From Pseudomonas taeanensis MS-3 (GTDB lineage Bacteria; Pseudomonadota; Gammaproteobacteria; Pseudomonadales; Pseudomonadaceae), in NCBI RefSeq assembly GCF_000498575.2, contig NZ_AWSQ01000002.1:713600-777599 (forward strand): a stretch of DNA of 64,000 bases. Reading direction: 5' to 3'. The position numbers were made by a program, and so were the translations under genes. Shown one piece after another: positions 8,508 through 17,459 of this stretch. Under the pieces are notes generated by a model that searched no databases, was not told the origin of the DNA, and saw only the letters and a program-made list of their open reading frames with translations. Numbering within the stretch: the stretch's first letter is position 1; the number at the start of each line of letters is the position of its first letter.

Positions 8508-9335
8508 GTGTCTTCAGGTAATTTGGATTTTGAACAGTTCCGGGTCTTCCTGGAAAAAGCCTGTGGCATTCTGCTGGGCAGCAATAAGCAGTACCTGGTG
8601 TCCAGTCGACTGAATAAGTTGATGGAGCAGCACGGCATCAAAACCCTGGGTGAGTTGGTTCAGCGCATGCAAAATCAGCCGCGTGGTGGTTTGCGTGAGC
8701 TGGTCGTGGATGCCATGACTACCAACGAAACCCTGTGGTTTCGCGATGTCTATCCCTTCGAAGTGTTGAAGAATCGCGTGCTGCCCGAGCTGATCAAGGC
8801 CAATCCGGGTCAGCGCTTGCGCATCTGGTCGGCGGCTTCCTCTTCCGGGCAGGAACCTTACTCCTTGTCGATGAGCATCGATGAGTTTGAAAAAACCAAT
8901 ATCGGACAGCTCAAGGCGGGGGTGCAGATTGTTGCCACCGACCTTTCGCCGTCGATGCTGGCCAACTGTAAATCTGGCGAGTACGACAGCCTGGCGATGG
9001 GGCGTGGGCTATCTGCGGAACGCCTGCAGCGCTACTTTGACCCTAAAGGGCCGGGGCGTTGGGTGGTCAAGCCGGCGATCAAGAGTCGTGTCGAGTTTCG
9101 TCCGCTGAACCTGCTGGATAGTTATGCCAGTCTCGGCAAATTCGATATCGTGTTCTGCCGCAACGTCTTGATCTACTTCTCCGCTGAGGTGAAGAAAGAC
9201 ATCCTCACGCGCATCCATGCCATGTTAAAGCCGGGCGGCTATCTGTTCCTCGGTGCATCGGAGGCGCTCAATGGTCTGCCGAGTCACTATCAGATGGTGC
9301 AGTGCAGTCCGGGGATCATCTACAAGGTGAAGTGA
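8508..9335 (+). CDS. cheR: Chemoreceptor methyltransferase CheR
   Basis: A 275-residue cytoplasmic enzyme that methylates glutamates of chemoreceptors with S-adenosylmethionine. The N-terminal helical domain (1-75) precedes the SAM domain, whose motifs are TNETLWFRD, the SAM loop WSAASSSGQEPYSLSM, IVATDLS and FDIVFCRNVLIYF. The start is a GTG at 8508, preceded by GGCGAGG; no in-frame ATG lies nearby. A strong terminator follows at 9365, so cheR ends the cheV-cheR unit. The 218 bases before it hold no gene I can recognise and no clean promoter. Confidence 0.93.
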   Translation: MSSGNLDFEQFRVFLEKACGILLGSNKQYLVSSRLNKLMEQHGIKTLGELVQRMQNQPRGGLRELVVDAMTTNETLWFRDVYPFEVLKNRVLPELIKANPGQRLRIWSAASSSGQEPYSLSMSIDEFEKTNIGQLKAGVQIVATDLSPSMLANCKSGEYDSLAMGRGLSAERLQRYFDPKGPGRWVVKPAIKSRVEFRPLNLLDSYASLGKFDIVFCRNVLIYFSAEVKKDILTRIHAMLKPGGYLFLGASEALNGLPSHYQMVQCSPGIIYKVK

Positions 9336-9364
9336 GCTGCAGGCAATACATATTTCGTACAATC

Positions 9365-9395
9365 AAAACGGGAGGCCAGTGGCCTCCCGTTTTTT
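9365..9395 (+). terminator. Intrinsic terminator after cheR
   Basis: A perfect stem AAAACGGGAGGCC / GGCCTCCCGTTTT with a three-base loop is followed directly by a T run. It isolates cheR from the flgB operon. Confidence 0.93.
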
Positions 9396-9526
9396 ATGGC
9401 GCTGGGCGGCAAGGCGCGCAATGGATTGCCGCTTGGCTTGCCAGTGGGCGGAAAGCTATTGCCGCTCAGGCAGTCTATAGGTCGCTTGTTTTTTATAAGT
9501 GATTGAAAAATAAGTAAAAAATATAA

Positions 9527-9542
9527 TGGCATGCACCTTGCT
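9527..9542 (+). promoter_or_regulatory. RpoN (sigma-54) promoter of flgBCDE
   Basis: TGGCATGCACCTTGCT has the -24 GG at 9528-9529 and the -12 GC at 9540-9541 with exact 10-base spacing. It lies 50 bp before the flgB start, as expected for a FleR/RpoN class III operon of Pseudomonas. Confidence 0.88.
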
Positions 9543-9592
9543 TAATGTCTTGCACGGAAAACAGGCAAGCCAAACGGCAAAGGTTCCTGATC

Positions 9593-10000
9593 ATGACCAT
9601 CAGCTTCGAAAGTGCACTCGGTATCCATGAAAAAGCTCTCGGCTTCCGCGCTCAGCGTGCCGAAGTGCTGGCCAACAACATGACCAACGCCGATACCCCC
9701 AACTACAAGGCGCGCGACCTGGATTTCGCCTCGGTGCTGGCCGCGCAGAGTGCGAAAAGTCAGCGGGTTCCGGCGGGGCTGAGTACAACCAACAGCCGGC
9801 ATATTGCCGCAGAAGGGCTGGCTATGGGGGGTGCCGACTTGGCCTATCGCACTCCGTTTCAACCGTCGCTCGATCAGAACACTGTCGATCTCCAGGTCGA
9901 ACAGGCCAGCTATGCGGAAAACGCCGTGCAGTTCCAAGCCAGCTTCACCTTTCTCAATAGCAAGTTCAAAGGGCTGGTCAGCGCCCTGCGCGGCGACTAA
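9593..10000 (+). CDS. flgB: Flagellar proximal rod protein FlgB
   Basis: A 135-residue rod protein secreted by the flagellar type III system. The N-terminal rod signature is present (FRAQRAEVLANNMTNADTPNYKARD), as is the C-terminal helix that packs in the axial core. I chose ATG 9593 (MTISFESALG), since earlier codons up to 9545 lie within the RpoN transcript leader and give an atypical extension. It heads the flgBCDE operon, spaced 13 bp from flgC. Confidence 0.94.
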   Translation: MTISFESALGIHEKALGFRAQRAEVLANNMTNADTPNYKARDLDFASVLAAQSAKSQRVPAGLSTTNSRHIAAEGLAMGGADLAYRTPFQPSLDQNTVDLQVEQASYAENAVQFQASFTFLNSKFKGLVSALRGD

Positions 10001-10013
10001 AGGAGCCTGAGCC

Positions 10014-10457
10014 ATGTCACTCTCTAATGTCTTCAATATTGCTGGAACCGGCATGAGTGCCCAGAGCACTCGTTTGAATACCATTTCCAGCAACATCGCC
10101 AATGCCGAAACCGTGTCGTCGAGTATCGATCAGACTTATCGCGCACGTCACCCGGTGTTCGCCACCATGTTCCAGCAGGCGCAGGAAGGTGGCAGTGGCT
10201 CGCTGTTTGCCGATCAGGAGCAAGCGGGGCGTGGTGTGCAGGTACTCGGCATCGTCGAGGATCAGAGTGAGTTGGTGGCACGCTACGAGCCGAATCATCC
10301 GGCGGCAAACGGCGACGGTTACGTGTATTACCCCAACGTCAATGTGGTCGAGGAGATGGCTGACATGATCTCGGCCAGCCGGTCCTTTCAGACCAACGTT
10401 GAGATGATGAATACCGCCAAACAAATGTTGCAGCGCGTACTGACCCTGGGTCAGTAA
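10014..10457 (+). CDS. flgC: Flagellar proximal rod protein FlgC
   Basis: A 147-residue proximal rod subunit. The N-terminal axial motif SAQSTRLNTISSNIANAET and the C-terminal YYPNVNVVEEMADMISASRSFQTNVEMMNTAK block are both complete, matching the usual FlgC length. AAAGGAG lies just upstream of the ATG. Its position between flgB and flgD, at 13 and 20 bp, supports one transcript. FlgC joins FlgB, FlgF and FlgG in the rod after export. Confidence 0.95.
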   Translation: MSLSNVFNIAGTGMSAQSTRLNTISSNIANAETVSSSIDQTYRARHPVFATMFQQAQEGGSGSLFADQEQAGRGVQVLGIVEDQSELVARYEPNHPAANGDGYVYYPNVNVVEEMADMISASRSFQTNVEMMNTAKQMLQRVLTLGQ

Positions 10458-10477
10458 GCCGTCAAGGAGAGCAGCGC

Positions 10478-11152
10478 ATGAGTATTACCAGCACTGGCGG
10501 CGTCACTGGTTCGGCACTCGATCAATACCAGATACAGAGCGAATCGGCGGGCAAGGATGAACTGGGCAAGAACGAGTTCCTCAACTTGCTGGTGGCTCAA
10601 TTGAATAACCAGAACCCGTTGGAGCCGCAGGGTAATGGCGAGTTTATCGCCCAATTGGCGCAGTTCAGCCAGGTCGAGGGTATTGAGAAGCTCAACGGCA
10701 GCATGGAATCGCTGGTCTCGGGTTATCAGTCCTCTCAGGCACTGCAGGCGTCTTCCCTGGTCGGGCGTAAGGTCATCGTGCCGACCGACAAGGCGGTGGT
10801 GGACACAAGTGAAAGCTTCAAGGCCAGTCTGGTGTTGCCGACCACCAGCAGCAATGTCTACGTCAACGTATATGACCAGGCCGGCGTGGCGGTCAGTCGG
10901 GTCAATCTGGGCGAGCAGGCTGCAGGTAATGTCAGCTTCATTTGGGACGGTAAGGATGCCAGCGGCAATCTGTTGCCGCCTGGTACTTACAAGTTCGAGG
11001 CGCAGGCGACTTATGAAGGCGAAACCAAGGGGCTTTACACCCTGCTGCCGGCCAACGTCGACAGTGTGACCTTGGGCGGTAGCGAGCTGACCCTCAACCT
11101 GGCGGGGCTTGGCAGCGTGCCACTCTCGCAGGTGCAGATGATCGGTCAATAA
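10478..11152 (+). CDS. flgD: Hook assembly scaffold FlgD
   Basis: A 224-residue hook-cap protein. The conserved N-terminal segment KNEFLNLLVAQLNNQNPLEP is the FlgD signature, followed by FIAQLAQFSQVEGI; the central part holds the FlgD Ig-like/Tudor domain with WDGKDASGNLLPPGTYKF. FlgD caps the growing hook and is discarded afterwards. AAGGAG lies about 9 bases before the ATG, and flgE begins 44 bp after its stop. Confidence 0.95.
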   Translation: MSITSTGGVTGSALDQYQIQSESAGKDELGKNEFLNLLVAQLNNQNPLEPQGNGEFIAQLAQFSQVEGIEKLNGSMESLVSGYQSSQALQASSLVGRKVIVPTDKAVVDTSESFKASLVLPTTSSNVYVNVYDQAGVAVSRVNLGEQAAGNVSFIWDGKDASGNLLPPGTYKFEAQATYEGETKGLYTLLPANVDSVTLGGSELTLNLAGLGSVPLSQVQMIGQ

Positions 11153-11196
11153 CTCACAGGTTTTAATCGCCGGCGGTACCGGCAAAGGAGACATCC

Positions 11197-12504
11197 ATGT
11201 CGTTTAATATCGGTCTTAGTGGTCTGCGCTCTGCAACCAGCGATCTCAATGTTACCGGCAATAACATCGCTAACGCGGGTACGGCTGGCTTCAAGCAGTC
11301 GCGTGCCGAGTTCGCCGACCTTTATGCCTCCTCTGTGGTGGGCAGCGGCAAAAACTCTCAGGGCAGTGGCGTGTTGTTGGCGAATGTTTCGCAGTTATTC
11401 AATCAGGGCAACATCAATTACACACAGAACGCTCTGGATCTGGCGATCAACGGCAATGGTTTTTTCCAGACCAGTAACAACGGCGATGTCAGCTACACTC
11501 GTGCCGGCTATTTCGGCACCGATCGCGATGGCTTTATGGTGAATAACTTCGGTTACAAGCTGCAGGGCTATGCGGTTGATGGCAACGGTAACCTGCAAAA
11601 TGGCATTGTCAGTGACATCCAGATTCAAACGTCGAGTCAGGCGCCGCGCGCCACGACCGACCTGGATCAGGTGTTCAACCTGAACTCGACCAATGAGGTG
11701 CCCAGCAACACGCCGTTCAATCCGAATGACCCCACTACTTACAACTCGTCGACTTCGACCAACATCTATGACAGTCAGGGCAATGCCCATTCCTTGACGC
11801 AGTATTTCGTCAAGACAGGCGCTAATGACTGGACGATGAATGTGTTGATCGATGGTCGCAACCCCAATGTGCCGACCTCGACCACGCCGTTCTCCACCGC
11901 TCTGAATTTCACGGCTTCCGGTCAGTTGAATCTGGCAGGTCTGACATCCACGGATCTGACCGTGAATGCCAACGGTACCTTGGATCTGACCAACTGGGTG
12001 CCGGCCGCTCCGGACAGCTCGGTACCGCCGGTCTGGAGTGCCAACGGTACCAACACCCCTGCTGTGCCTATCAATATCGATCTGCGCAAGGCCACTCAGT
12101 TCGCTAGCGCTTTCGCGGTCAACAGCGTCAGTCAGGATGGTTACACCACGGGGCAGTTGTCGGGTCTGGAGATCGACGATACCGGGGTTATTTTTGCCCG
12201 CTACACTAATGGGCAATCCAGGGTGCAGGGGCAGGTGGTGTTGGCCACCTTCGCTAACACCCAGGGGCTGACACCGGTGGGTAAGACCGCCTGGGTGCAG
12301 TCGTTCGAGTCTGGCGAGCCGGTAGTGGGAACGCCGCGCTCTGGCACGTTGGGTTCTCTGCAGGCTGGGGCGTTGGAAGACTCCAACGTCGAACTGTCTG
12401 ATCAGTTGGTCAACCTGATCGTTGCTCAGCGTAACTATCAGGCGAACGCCAAGACCATCGAGACTGAAAACGCGGTGACTCAGACCATCATCAACTTGCG
12501 CTGA
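11197..12504 (+). CDS. flgE: Flagellar hook protein FlgE
   Basis: A 435-residue hook subunit. The N-terminal axial block LSGLRSATSDLNVTGNNIANAGTA is cut here to its FlgE form, DLAINGNGFFQT marks the D1 region, and the C-terminal LVNLIVAQRNYQANAKTIETENAV block closes the molecule. The middle (about 150-330) is Ser/Thr/Asn-rich and variable, as expected for the exposed D2 domain. It is last in the flgBCDE operon; a terminator follows 140 bp downstream. Confidence 0.96.
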   Translation: MSFNIGLSGLRSATSDLNVTGNNIANAGTAGFKQSRAEFADLYASSVVGSGKNSQGSGVLLANVSQLFNQGNINYTQNALDLAINGNGFFQTSNNGDVSYTRAGYFGTDRDGFMVNNFGYKLQGYAVDGNGNLQNGIVSDIQIQTSSQAPRATTDLDQVFNLNSTNEVPSNTPFNPNDPTTYNSSTSTNIYDSQGNAHSLTQYFVKTGANDWTMNVLIDGRNPNVPTSTTPFSTALNFTASGQLNLAGLTSTDLTVNANGTLDLTNWVPAAPDSSVPPVWSANGTNTPAVPINIDLRKATQFASAFAVNSVSQDGYTTGQLSGLEIDDTGVIFARYTNGQSRVQGQVVLATFANTQGLTPVGKTAWVQSFESGEPVVGTPRSGTLGSLQAGALEDSNVELSDQLVNLIVAQRNYQANAKTIETENAVTQTIINLR

Positions 12505-12644
12505 TAGGTGTTAAGTCCTGGTCTATTAGGTCAGGTGTGAGGGTGGCGAGGCAGGGCTGGCTGGGTTTCGACTCAGTGGTGTGTCTCGCTCCCTTGTCAC
12601 TCGCTTGCCGCAGGCGGCAGTCTTTCGCCGCAAGGCGTGTTTAT

Positions 12645-12667
12645 AGGCCCCTCAATGGGGCCTTTTG
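12645..12667 (+). terminator. Intrinsic terminator after flgE
   Basis: Stem AGGCCCC / GGGGCCT with a five-base TCAAT loop runs into a T-rich stretch (CTTTTGTTTT). It separates flgBCDE from flgFGHIJKL. Confidence 0.85.
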
Positions 12668-12717
12668 TTTTATATAAATTCATATATTTCAAAGACTTGA
12701 TAAATATTATCCGAGGC

Positions 12718-12733
12718 TGGCGCGGTATTTGCT
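12718..12733 (+). promoter_or_regulatory. RpoN (sigma-54) promoter of flgFGHIJ(KL)
   Basis: TGGCGCGGTATTTGCT shows -24 GG (12719-12720) and -12 GC (12731-12732) at the exact spacing, 61 bp before flgF and just after the flgE terminator. Confidence 0.87.
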
Positions 12734-12794
12734 CATATTCATAGCAAAGAGCCTTGCAGAGCAGCGGGCGGTACGCCCACCTCGGAGAGTAACC

Positions 12795-13535
12795 ATGGAC
12801 AAGATGCTGTACGTCGCCATGAGCGGAGCCCACAACAACACTCTGGCTCAGAGCGCACATGCCAATAACTTGGCGAATATCTCGACCAGTGGCTTTCGCC
12901 GCGACTTCGAACAGGCGCGTTCGATGCCGGTGTTCGGTGACAGTCATCCGGCGCGGGTCTACGCCATGAGCGAGCGCCCCGGTACCGACTTCACTCCCGG
13001 CGCTCTGCAAGAGACGGGACGCGATCTGGATGTGGCGATTGGCGGCCAGGGTTGGCTGGCCGTGCAGGCGGCAGATGGCAGTGAGGCCTATGTGCGTACC
13101 GCCAGCCTGAATGTCGACGCCTTAGGCATGCTACGTGCCGGCAACGGCTTGCCGGTGATGGGCAATGCCGGGCCAATTGCCGTGCCGCCGGAGCAGAAAA
13201 TCGAGATTGGTCAGGACGGCACCATCAGCATTCGCGCCCTCGGCGAGGCGCCGAACGTACTCGCGGAAGTCGACCGACTGAAGCTGGTCAACCCCGATCT
13301 CAAACAAATGCACAAGGGCACTGACGGCTTGATGCGCTACAGCGGCCAGCAGCCGCTGCTGACTGATGCCACGGTGCAGGTGACCTCCGGTTTTCTCGAG
13401 TCGAGCAACGTCAATGCGGTGGAAGAGATGACCGCGATCCTCTCCCTGTCTCGTCAGTTCGAACTGCAAGTGAAGATGATGCGCACCGCCGAAGACAATG
13501 ACACGGCGATGGCGCGCGTTTTGCAATCTAGCTAA
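12795..13535 (+). CDS. flgF: Flagellar rod protein FlgF
   Basis: A 246-residue rod protein. MDKMLYVAMSGAHNN followed by ANNLANISTSGFRRDF is the FlgF N terminus, DLDVAIGGQGWLAVQ is the D1 motif, and the C-terminal FLESSNVNAVEEMTAILSLSRQFELQVKMM is complete. A start at 12795 is preceded by GGAGAG; a longer reading from 12729 would begin inside the RpoN -12 element and is excluded. It heads the flgFGHIJKL series. Confidence 0.95.
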   Translation: MDKMLYVAMSGAHNNTLAQSAHANNLANISTSGFRRDFEQARSMPVFGDSHPARVYAMSERPGTDFTPGALQETGRDLDVAIGGQGWLAVQAADGSEAYVRTASLNVDALGMLRAGNGLPVMGNAGPIAVPPEQKIEIGQDGTISIRALGEAPNVLAEVDRLKLVNPDLKQMHKGTDGLMRYSGQQPLLTDATVQVTSGFLESSNVNAVEEMTAILSLSRQFELQVKMMRTAEDNDTAMARVLQSS

Positions 13536-13581
13536 TTACCAACACGCGGCGCCATGAATACGGCACCCGAGGAGAATCGAT

Positions 13582-14367
13582 ATGCTTCCGGCACTGTGGG
13601 TCAGCAAGACCGGTCTGTCCGCCCAGGACATGAACCTGACCACCATTTCCAACAACCTGGCCAACGTCTCGACCACGGGCTTCAAGCGTGATCGCGCCGA
13701 GTTCGAAGACTTGCTCTACCAGATTCGCCGTCAGCCGGGTGGTCAGTCGAGCCAGGACAGTCAACTGCCGTCCGGCTTGCAACTCGGCACCGGGGTGCGC
13801 GTGGTGGGCACCCAGAAGATTTTCACTGCTGGCAGCCTGCAGACTACCGAGCAACCGATGGATATGGCGATCAACGGTCGTGGCTTCTTTCAGGTGCTGA
13901 TGCCGGACGGCACGGTGTCCTACACCCGCGACGGTAGCTTCCATCTGAACTCCGACGGTCAGGTGGTCACCTCCAATGGCTTTGCCCTGGAGCCGGCCAT
14001 CGTCCTGCCCAACGAGGTCAAGACCTTTACCGTCGGCGAAGACGGAACGGTGTCGGTGACGACTACTGGCAACCCGCAGCCGCAGATCGTCGGCAACTTG
14101 CAGACCGCCGATTTCATCAATCCGGGCGGCCTGGAAGCGATCGGCAGCAACCTGTTTATGGAAACCGCCTCCAGTGGCGCCCCACAGGTCGGTACGCCGG
14201 GCCTGAATGGGCTGGGTACCACCCTGCAGAACACCCTGGAAAATTCCAACGTCAGTGTGGTCGAGGAGTTGGTGAACATGATCACCACCCAGCGTGCCTA
14301 CGAGATGAACTCGAAAGTTATCTCCACCGCCGACCAGATGTTGGCCTTCGTGTCACAGAATCTTTAA
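13582..14367 (+). CDS. flgG: Flagellar distal rod protein FlgG
   Basis: A 261-residue protein of the exact FlgG length. LWVSKTGLSAQDMNLTTISN and LANVSTTGFKRDRAEFEDL form the N-terminal axial region, DMAINGRGFFQV the D1 motif, and VVEELVNMITTQRAYEMNSK the C-terminal helix. FlgG builds the distal rod that passes the P and L rings, whose genes follow immediately. GAGGAG lies before the start. Confidence 0.96.
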   Translation: MLPALWVSKTGLSAQDMNLTTISNNLANVSTTGFKRDRAEFEDLLYQIRRQPGGQSSQDSQLPSGLQLGTGVRVVGTQKIFTAGSLQTTEQPMDMAINGRGFFQVLMPDGTVSYTRDGSFHLNSDGQVVTSNGFALEPAIVLPNEVKTFTVGEDGTVSVTTTGNPQPQIVGNLQTADFINPGGLEAIGSNLFMETASSGAPQVGTPGLNGLGTTLQNTLENSNVSVVEELVNMITTQRAYEMNSKVISTADQMLAFVSQNL

Positions 14368-14424
14368 TGCCTGGCGGGGCGTAGCCCTGCTTGGCTTGAA
14401 CATGAACGCCGTGAGGTAGTGGTT

Positions 14425-15144
14425 ATGAACCGGCTTATTATTGTGCTCTCGATGCTTGCGCTTGCGGCCCTGAGCGGCTGTGTGTCGCCGCCGCCGAAGC
14501 CGGATGATCCCTACTATGCGCCGGTGTTGCCGCGTACGCCGTTGCCGGCCGCGCAGAACAACGGTTCTATCTATCAGGCCGGCTTCGAGAACAGCCTGTT
14601 TGATGATCGCAAGGCTCATCGTGTCGGCGACATCATCACCATCACCCTCAATGAGCGGACCCAGGCCAGCAAGAACGCCGGCTCGCAGATCAAGAAAGAC
14701 AGCAGCGCGAAGATAGGCCTGACCTCGCTGTTCGGTGGTGGCGTGTCGCTGCGCAATCCGGGCTCCGGCAACATCCTCAATCCATTGACCGGCGACAACC
14801 TCGGGCTGGAAACCGGCTACAGCGCCACCCGGGATACCAGCGGGGATAGCAAGGCAGCTCAAGGCAACAGTCTGTCCGGCTCGATCACCGTCACTGTGGC
14901 GGAAGTGTTGCCCAACGGCATTCTCTCCGTGCGTGGCGAGAAGTGGATGACCCTCAACACCGGTAATGAGCTGGTGCGTATTGCCGGGCTGGTCAGGGCC
15001 GACGATATCGCCACAGACAACACCGTGCCCTCGACGCGAATTGCCGATGCGCGCATCACCTACTCGGGCACCGGCGCCTTCGCCGATGCCAGTCAGCCGG
15101 GCTGGTTGGATCGCTTTTTTGTTAGCCCGCTGTGGCCGTTTTGA
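14425..15144 (+). CDS. flgH: Flagellar L-ring lipoprotein FlgH
   Basis: A 239-residue outer-membrane lipoprotein. The signal peptide ends in the lipobox LSGC, with the acylated Cys near residue 19. The FlgH core is clear: [21 protein letters not shown] in the middle and the C-terminal [22 protein letters not shown] and [18 protein letters not shown]. The start at ATG 14425 is favoured by GAGG at 14413-14416 over a GTG two codons earlier. Its end lies 11 bp before the flgI start. Confidence 0.95.
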   Translation: MNRLIIVLSMLALAALSGCVSPPPKPDDPYYAPVLPRTPLPAAQNNGSIYQAGFENSLFDDRKAHRVGDIITITLNERTQASKNAGSQIKKDSSAKIGLTSLFGGGVSLRNPGSGNILNPLTGDNLGLETGYSATRDTSGDSKAAQGNSLSGSITVTVAEVLPNGILSVRGEKWMTLNTGNELVRIAGLVRADDIATDNTVPSTRIADARITYSGTGAFADASQPGWLDRFFVSPLWPF

Positions 15145-15155
15145 GACGTGAGAGC

Positions 15156-16259
15156 ATGAGCATGATGAAGTGGGTGATCACCGTCGCGGCGCTGCTGCTG
15201 GCATCCGTTGCTCAGGCCGAGCGGCTCAAGGATCTGGCCAGTATTCAGGGCGTGCGCAGCAACCAGCTGATCGGCTACGGCCTGGTCGTCGGCCTCAATG
15301 GCACCGGCGACCAGACCACGCAGACACCCTTCACTGTGCAGACCTTCAACAACATGATGGCGCAGTTTGGCATCCGCGTGCCGCAAGGCGGCAACGTGCA
15401 GTTGAAGAACGTCGCCGCGGTGTCCATTCATGCCGATCTGCCGGCGTTCGCCAAGCCGGGTCAGACCATCGACATCACCATTTCCTCCATTGGTAATGCC
15501 AAGAGCCTGCGTGGTGGCAGCCTGCTGATGGCGCCAATGAAGGGTATCGACGGCAATGTCTACGCCATCGCCCAAGGCAGCCTGGTGGTCGGCGGCTTCG
15601 ATGCCGAGGGTAGCGATGGATCGCGGATTACCGTCAACGTGCCGTCGGCCGGGCGCATACCCGGTGGTGCCACGGTCGAGCGACCGGTGCCGAGTGGGTT
15701 CGATCAGGGTAATACGCTGACCCTCAACCTCAATCGTCCTGATTTCACCACGGCGAAGAATATCGTCGACCAGATCAACGAATTGCTCGGCCCGGGCGTG
15801 GCGCAAGCGCTAGACGGCGGCTCGATTCGCGTCAGCGCGCCGCTCGACCCGAATCAGCGGGTGGATTACCTGTCGATCCTGGAAAACCTCCAGGTAGAAG
15901 TAGGGCAGGCGGTGGCCAAGGTCATCATCAACTCGCGCACCGGCACCATAGTCATCGGCCAGAACGTGCGGGTGCAGCCGGCAGCCGTGACCCACGGCAG
16001 CCTGACGGTGACCATCACCGAAGACCCGATCGTCAGCCAGCCGGAAGCGCTGTCTGGCGGCCAGACTGCGGTAGTGCCGCGCTCGCGGGTGAATGCCGAT
16101 CAAGAGGCCAAGCCGATGTTCAAGTTCGGCCCCGGTACCACCCTGGATGAAATCGTCCGCGCGGTGAACCAGGTCGGCGCCTCGCCTTCCGACTTGATGG
16201 CCATCCTGGAGGCGCTCAAGCAAGCCGGCGCCCTGCAGGCCGACCTGATCGTGATCTAA
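15156..16259 (+). CDS. flgI: Flagellar P-ring protein FlgI
   Basis: A periplasmic ring protein of about 367 residues with a Sec signal peptide ending VAQAE. Family motifs are [49 protein letters not shown] and the C-terminal [21 protein letters not shown]. FlgI forms the P ring in the peptidoglycan layer with help from FlgA, encoded at 6519-7277. Starts at 15156, 15162 or 15165 are all possible; a GTG at 15132 overlaps flgH and is unlikely. Confidence 0.95.
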   Translation: MSMMKWVITVAALLLASVAQAERLKDLASIQGVRSNQLIGYGLVVGLNGTGDQTTQTPFTVQTFNNMMAQFGIRVPQGGNVQLKNVAAVSIHADLPAFAKPGQTIDITISSIGNAKSLRGGSLLMAPMKGIDGNVYAIAQGSLVVGGFDAEGSDGSRITVNVPSAGRIPGGATVERPVPSGFDQGNTLTLNLNRPDFTTAKNIVDQINELLGPGVAQALDGGSIRVSAPLDPNQRVDYLSILENLQVEVGQAVAKVIINSRTGTIVIGQNVRVQPAAVTHGSLTVTITEDPIVSQPEALSGGQTAVVPRSRVNADQEAKPMFKFGPGTTLDEIVRAVNQVGASPSDLMAILEALKQAGALQADLIVI

Positions 16260-16274
16260 AAGAGGTCGCATACG

Positions 16275-17450
16275 ATGGACACTAAACTCTCGGCCGGTTT
16301 GCTCGGCAATGGTAAAAGCCCGCTGGACAGCGGCGCCTTTACCGATCTGAACCGCCTCAGCCAGCTCAAAGTGGGTGGCGATAACGAGCAGAACATCCGC
16401 AAGGTGGCGAAGGAGTTCGAATCGCTGTTCCTCAATGAAATGCTCAAAACCATGCGCTCGGCCAACGAAGTGTTCGGCGAAGGCAACTTCATGAACAGCA
16501 ACGAGAGCAAGACCTATCAGGACATGCATGACCAGCAGCTGTCGGTGACGCTGTCGAACAACCAGAATGGCATCGGCCTGGCCGATGTGCTGGTGCGACA
16601 GATGTCGCAGCTCAAGGATGCCAGTGCGCGACCGAATCCGTTCGCCCAGGTTGACGAGCCGCTGCCGCATGCACCGAGCAAGCCGCTGGCCAAGGTCGAC
16701 AGCCGTCGCGACGACTCGACCTTGATCAACCAGCGCCGCCTGGCGCTGCCAGGTAAGCCCAGCGACCGCCTGATGGCCGGCATCACGCCTTCGGCCACCG
16801 CCGCAGAGGCCCAGCCACTGGCGTACGCCGACTGGATTCCGGCCAAGGCGTTTGCAGCGCCTAACGACAAGCCCCTGAGCCTCGACGGCAGCGATGCCAT
16901 CAGCGGTCGTCGCCTGGCCCAGCAGGCGTCGGCAGTGGGTAAGTCGGTATTCAGCTCGCCGCAGGAGTTCGTCGCTGCACTGTTGCCCATGGCCGAAAAG
17001 GCCGCCGAGAAGATAGGTGTCGAGGCGCGCTACCTGGTGGCCCAGGCCGCGCTGGAGACGGGCTGGGGCAAGTCGATCATCCGCCAGCAGGACGGCTCCA
17101 GCAGCCACAACCTGTTCGGCATCAAGACCCACAACAGCTGGGATGGTGAGTCGGCGCGGGTGCAGACCACCGAGTACAAAGGGGGCAAGGCGGTGAAAGA
17201 AGCCGCCTCGTTCCGTGCCTACGACTCCTATGCCCAAAGCTTCGACGACTACGTGAGCTTCCTGCAGAACAACGGCCGCTATCAGGGTGCGTTGAACGCC
17301 ACCGCCAATCCAGAGCGGTTCGTCCGCGAGTTGCAGCAGGCCGGTTACGCCACCGACCCGAATTATGCGCGCAAGGTGGCGCAGATCGCACGGCAGATGC
17401 AGACCTATCAGGCCGTGGCTGCAGCCGACAGCTTGACCACCCGGACCTGA
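16275..17450 (+). CDS. flgJ: Peptidoglycan hydrolase / rod cap FlgJ
   Basis: A 391-residue two-domain protein. The N-terminal rod-binding domain (about 30-120) carries VAKEFESLFLNEMLKTMRSAN. A variable Pro/Ala linker (about 120-220) leads to the C-terminal glucosaminidase domain (about 235-390), with AQAALETGWGKS (catalytic Glu), NLFGIKTHNSWDG and FRAYDSYAQSFDDYV. It is exported to the periplasm, caps the rod and opens the peptidoglycan. Both domains are present, as usual in gammaproteobacteria. It sits 9 bp before flgK. Confidence 0.95.
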   Translation: MDTKLSAGLLGNGKSPLDSGAFTDLNRLSQLKVGGDNEQNIRKVAKEFESLFLNEMLKTMRSANEVFGEGNFMNSNESKTYQDMHDQQLSVTLSNNQNGIGLADVLVRQMSQLKDASARPNPFAQVDEPLPHAPSKPLAKVDSRRDDSTLINQRRLALPGKPSDRLMAGITPSATAAEAQPLAYADWIPAKAFAAPNDKPLSLDGSDAISGRRLAQQASAVGKSVFSSPQEFVAALLPMAEKAAEKIGVEARYLVAQAALETGWGKSIIRQQDGSSSHNLFGIKTHNSWDGESARVQTTEYKGGKAVKEAASFRAYDSYAQSFDDYVSFLQNNGRYQGALNATANPERFVRELQQAGYATDPNYARKVAQIARQMQTYQAVAAADSLTTRT

Positions 17451-17459
17451 GGCTGAGCT

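Noticed and set aside
15810..17237. 475-codon open frame on the minus strand opposite flgI/flgJ
   Set aside because: It mirrors two certain genes, its translation is His/Arg/Gly-rich without motifs, and long antisense frames are expected at this GC content.
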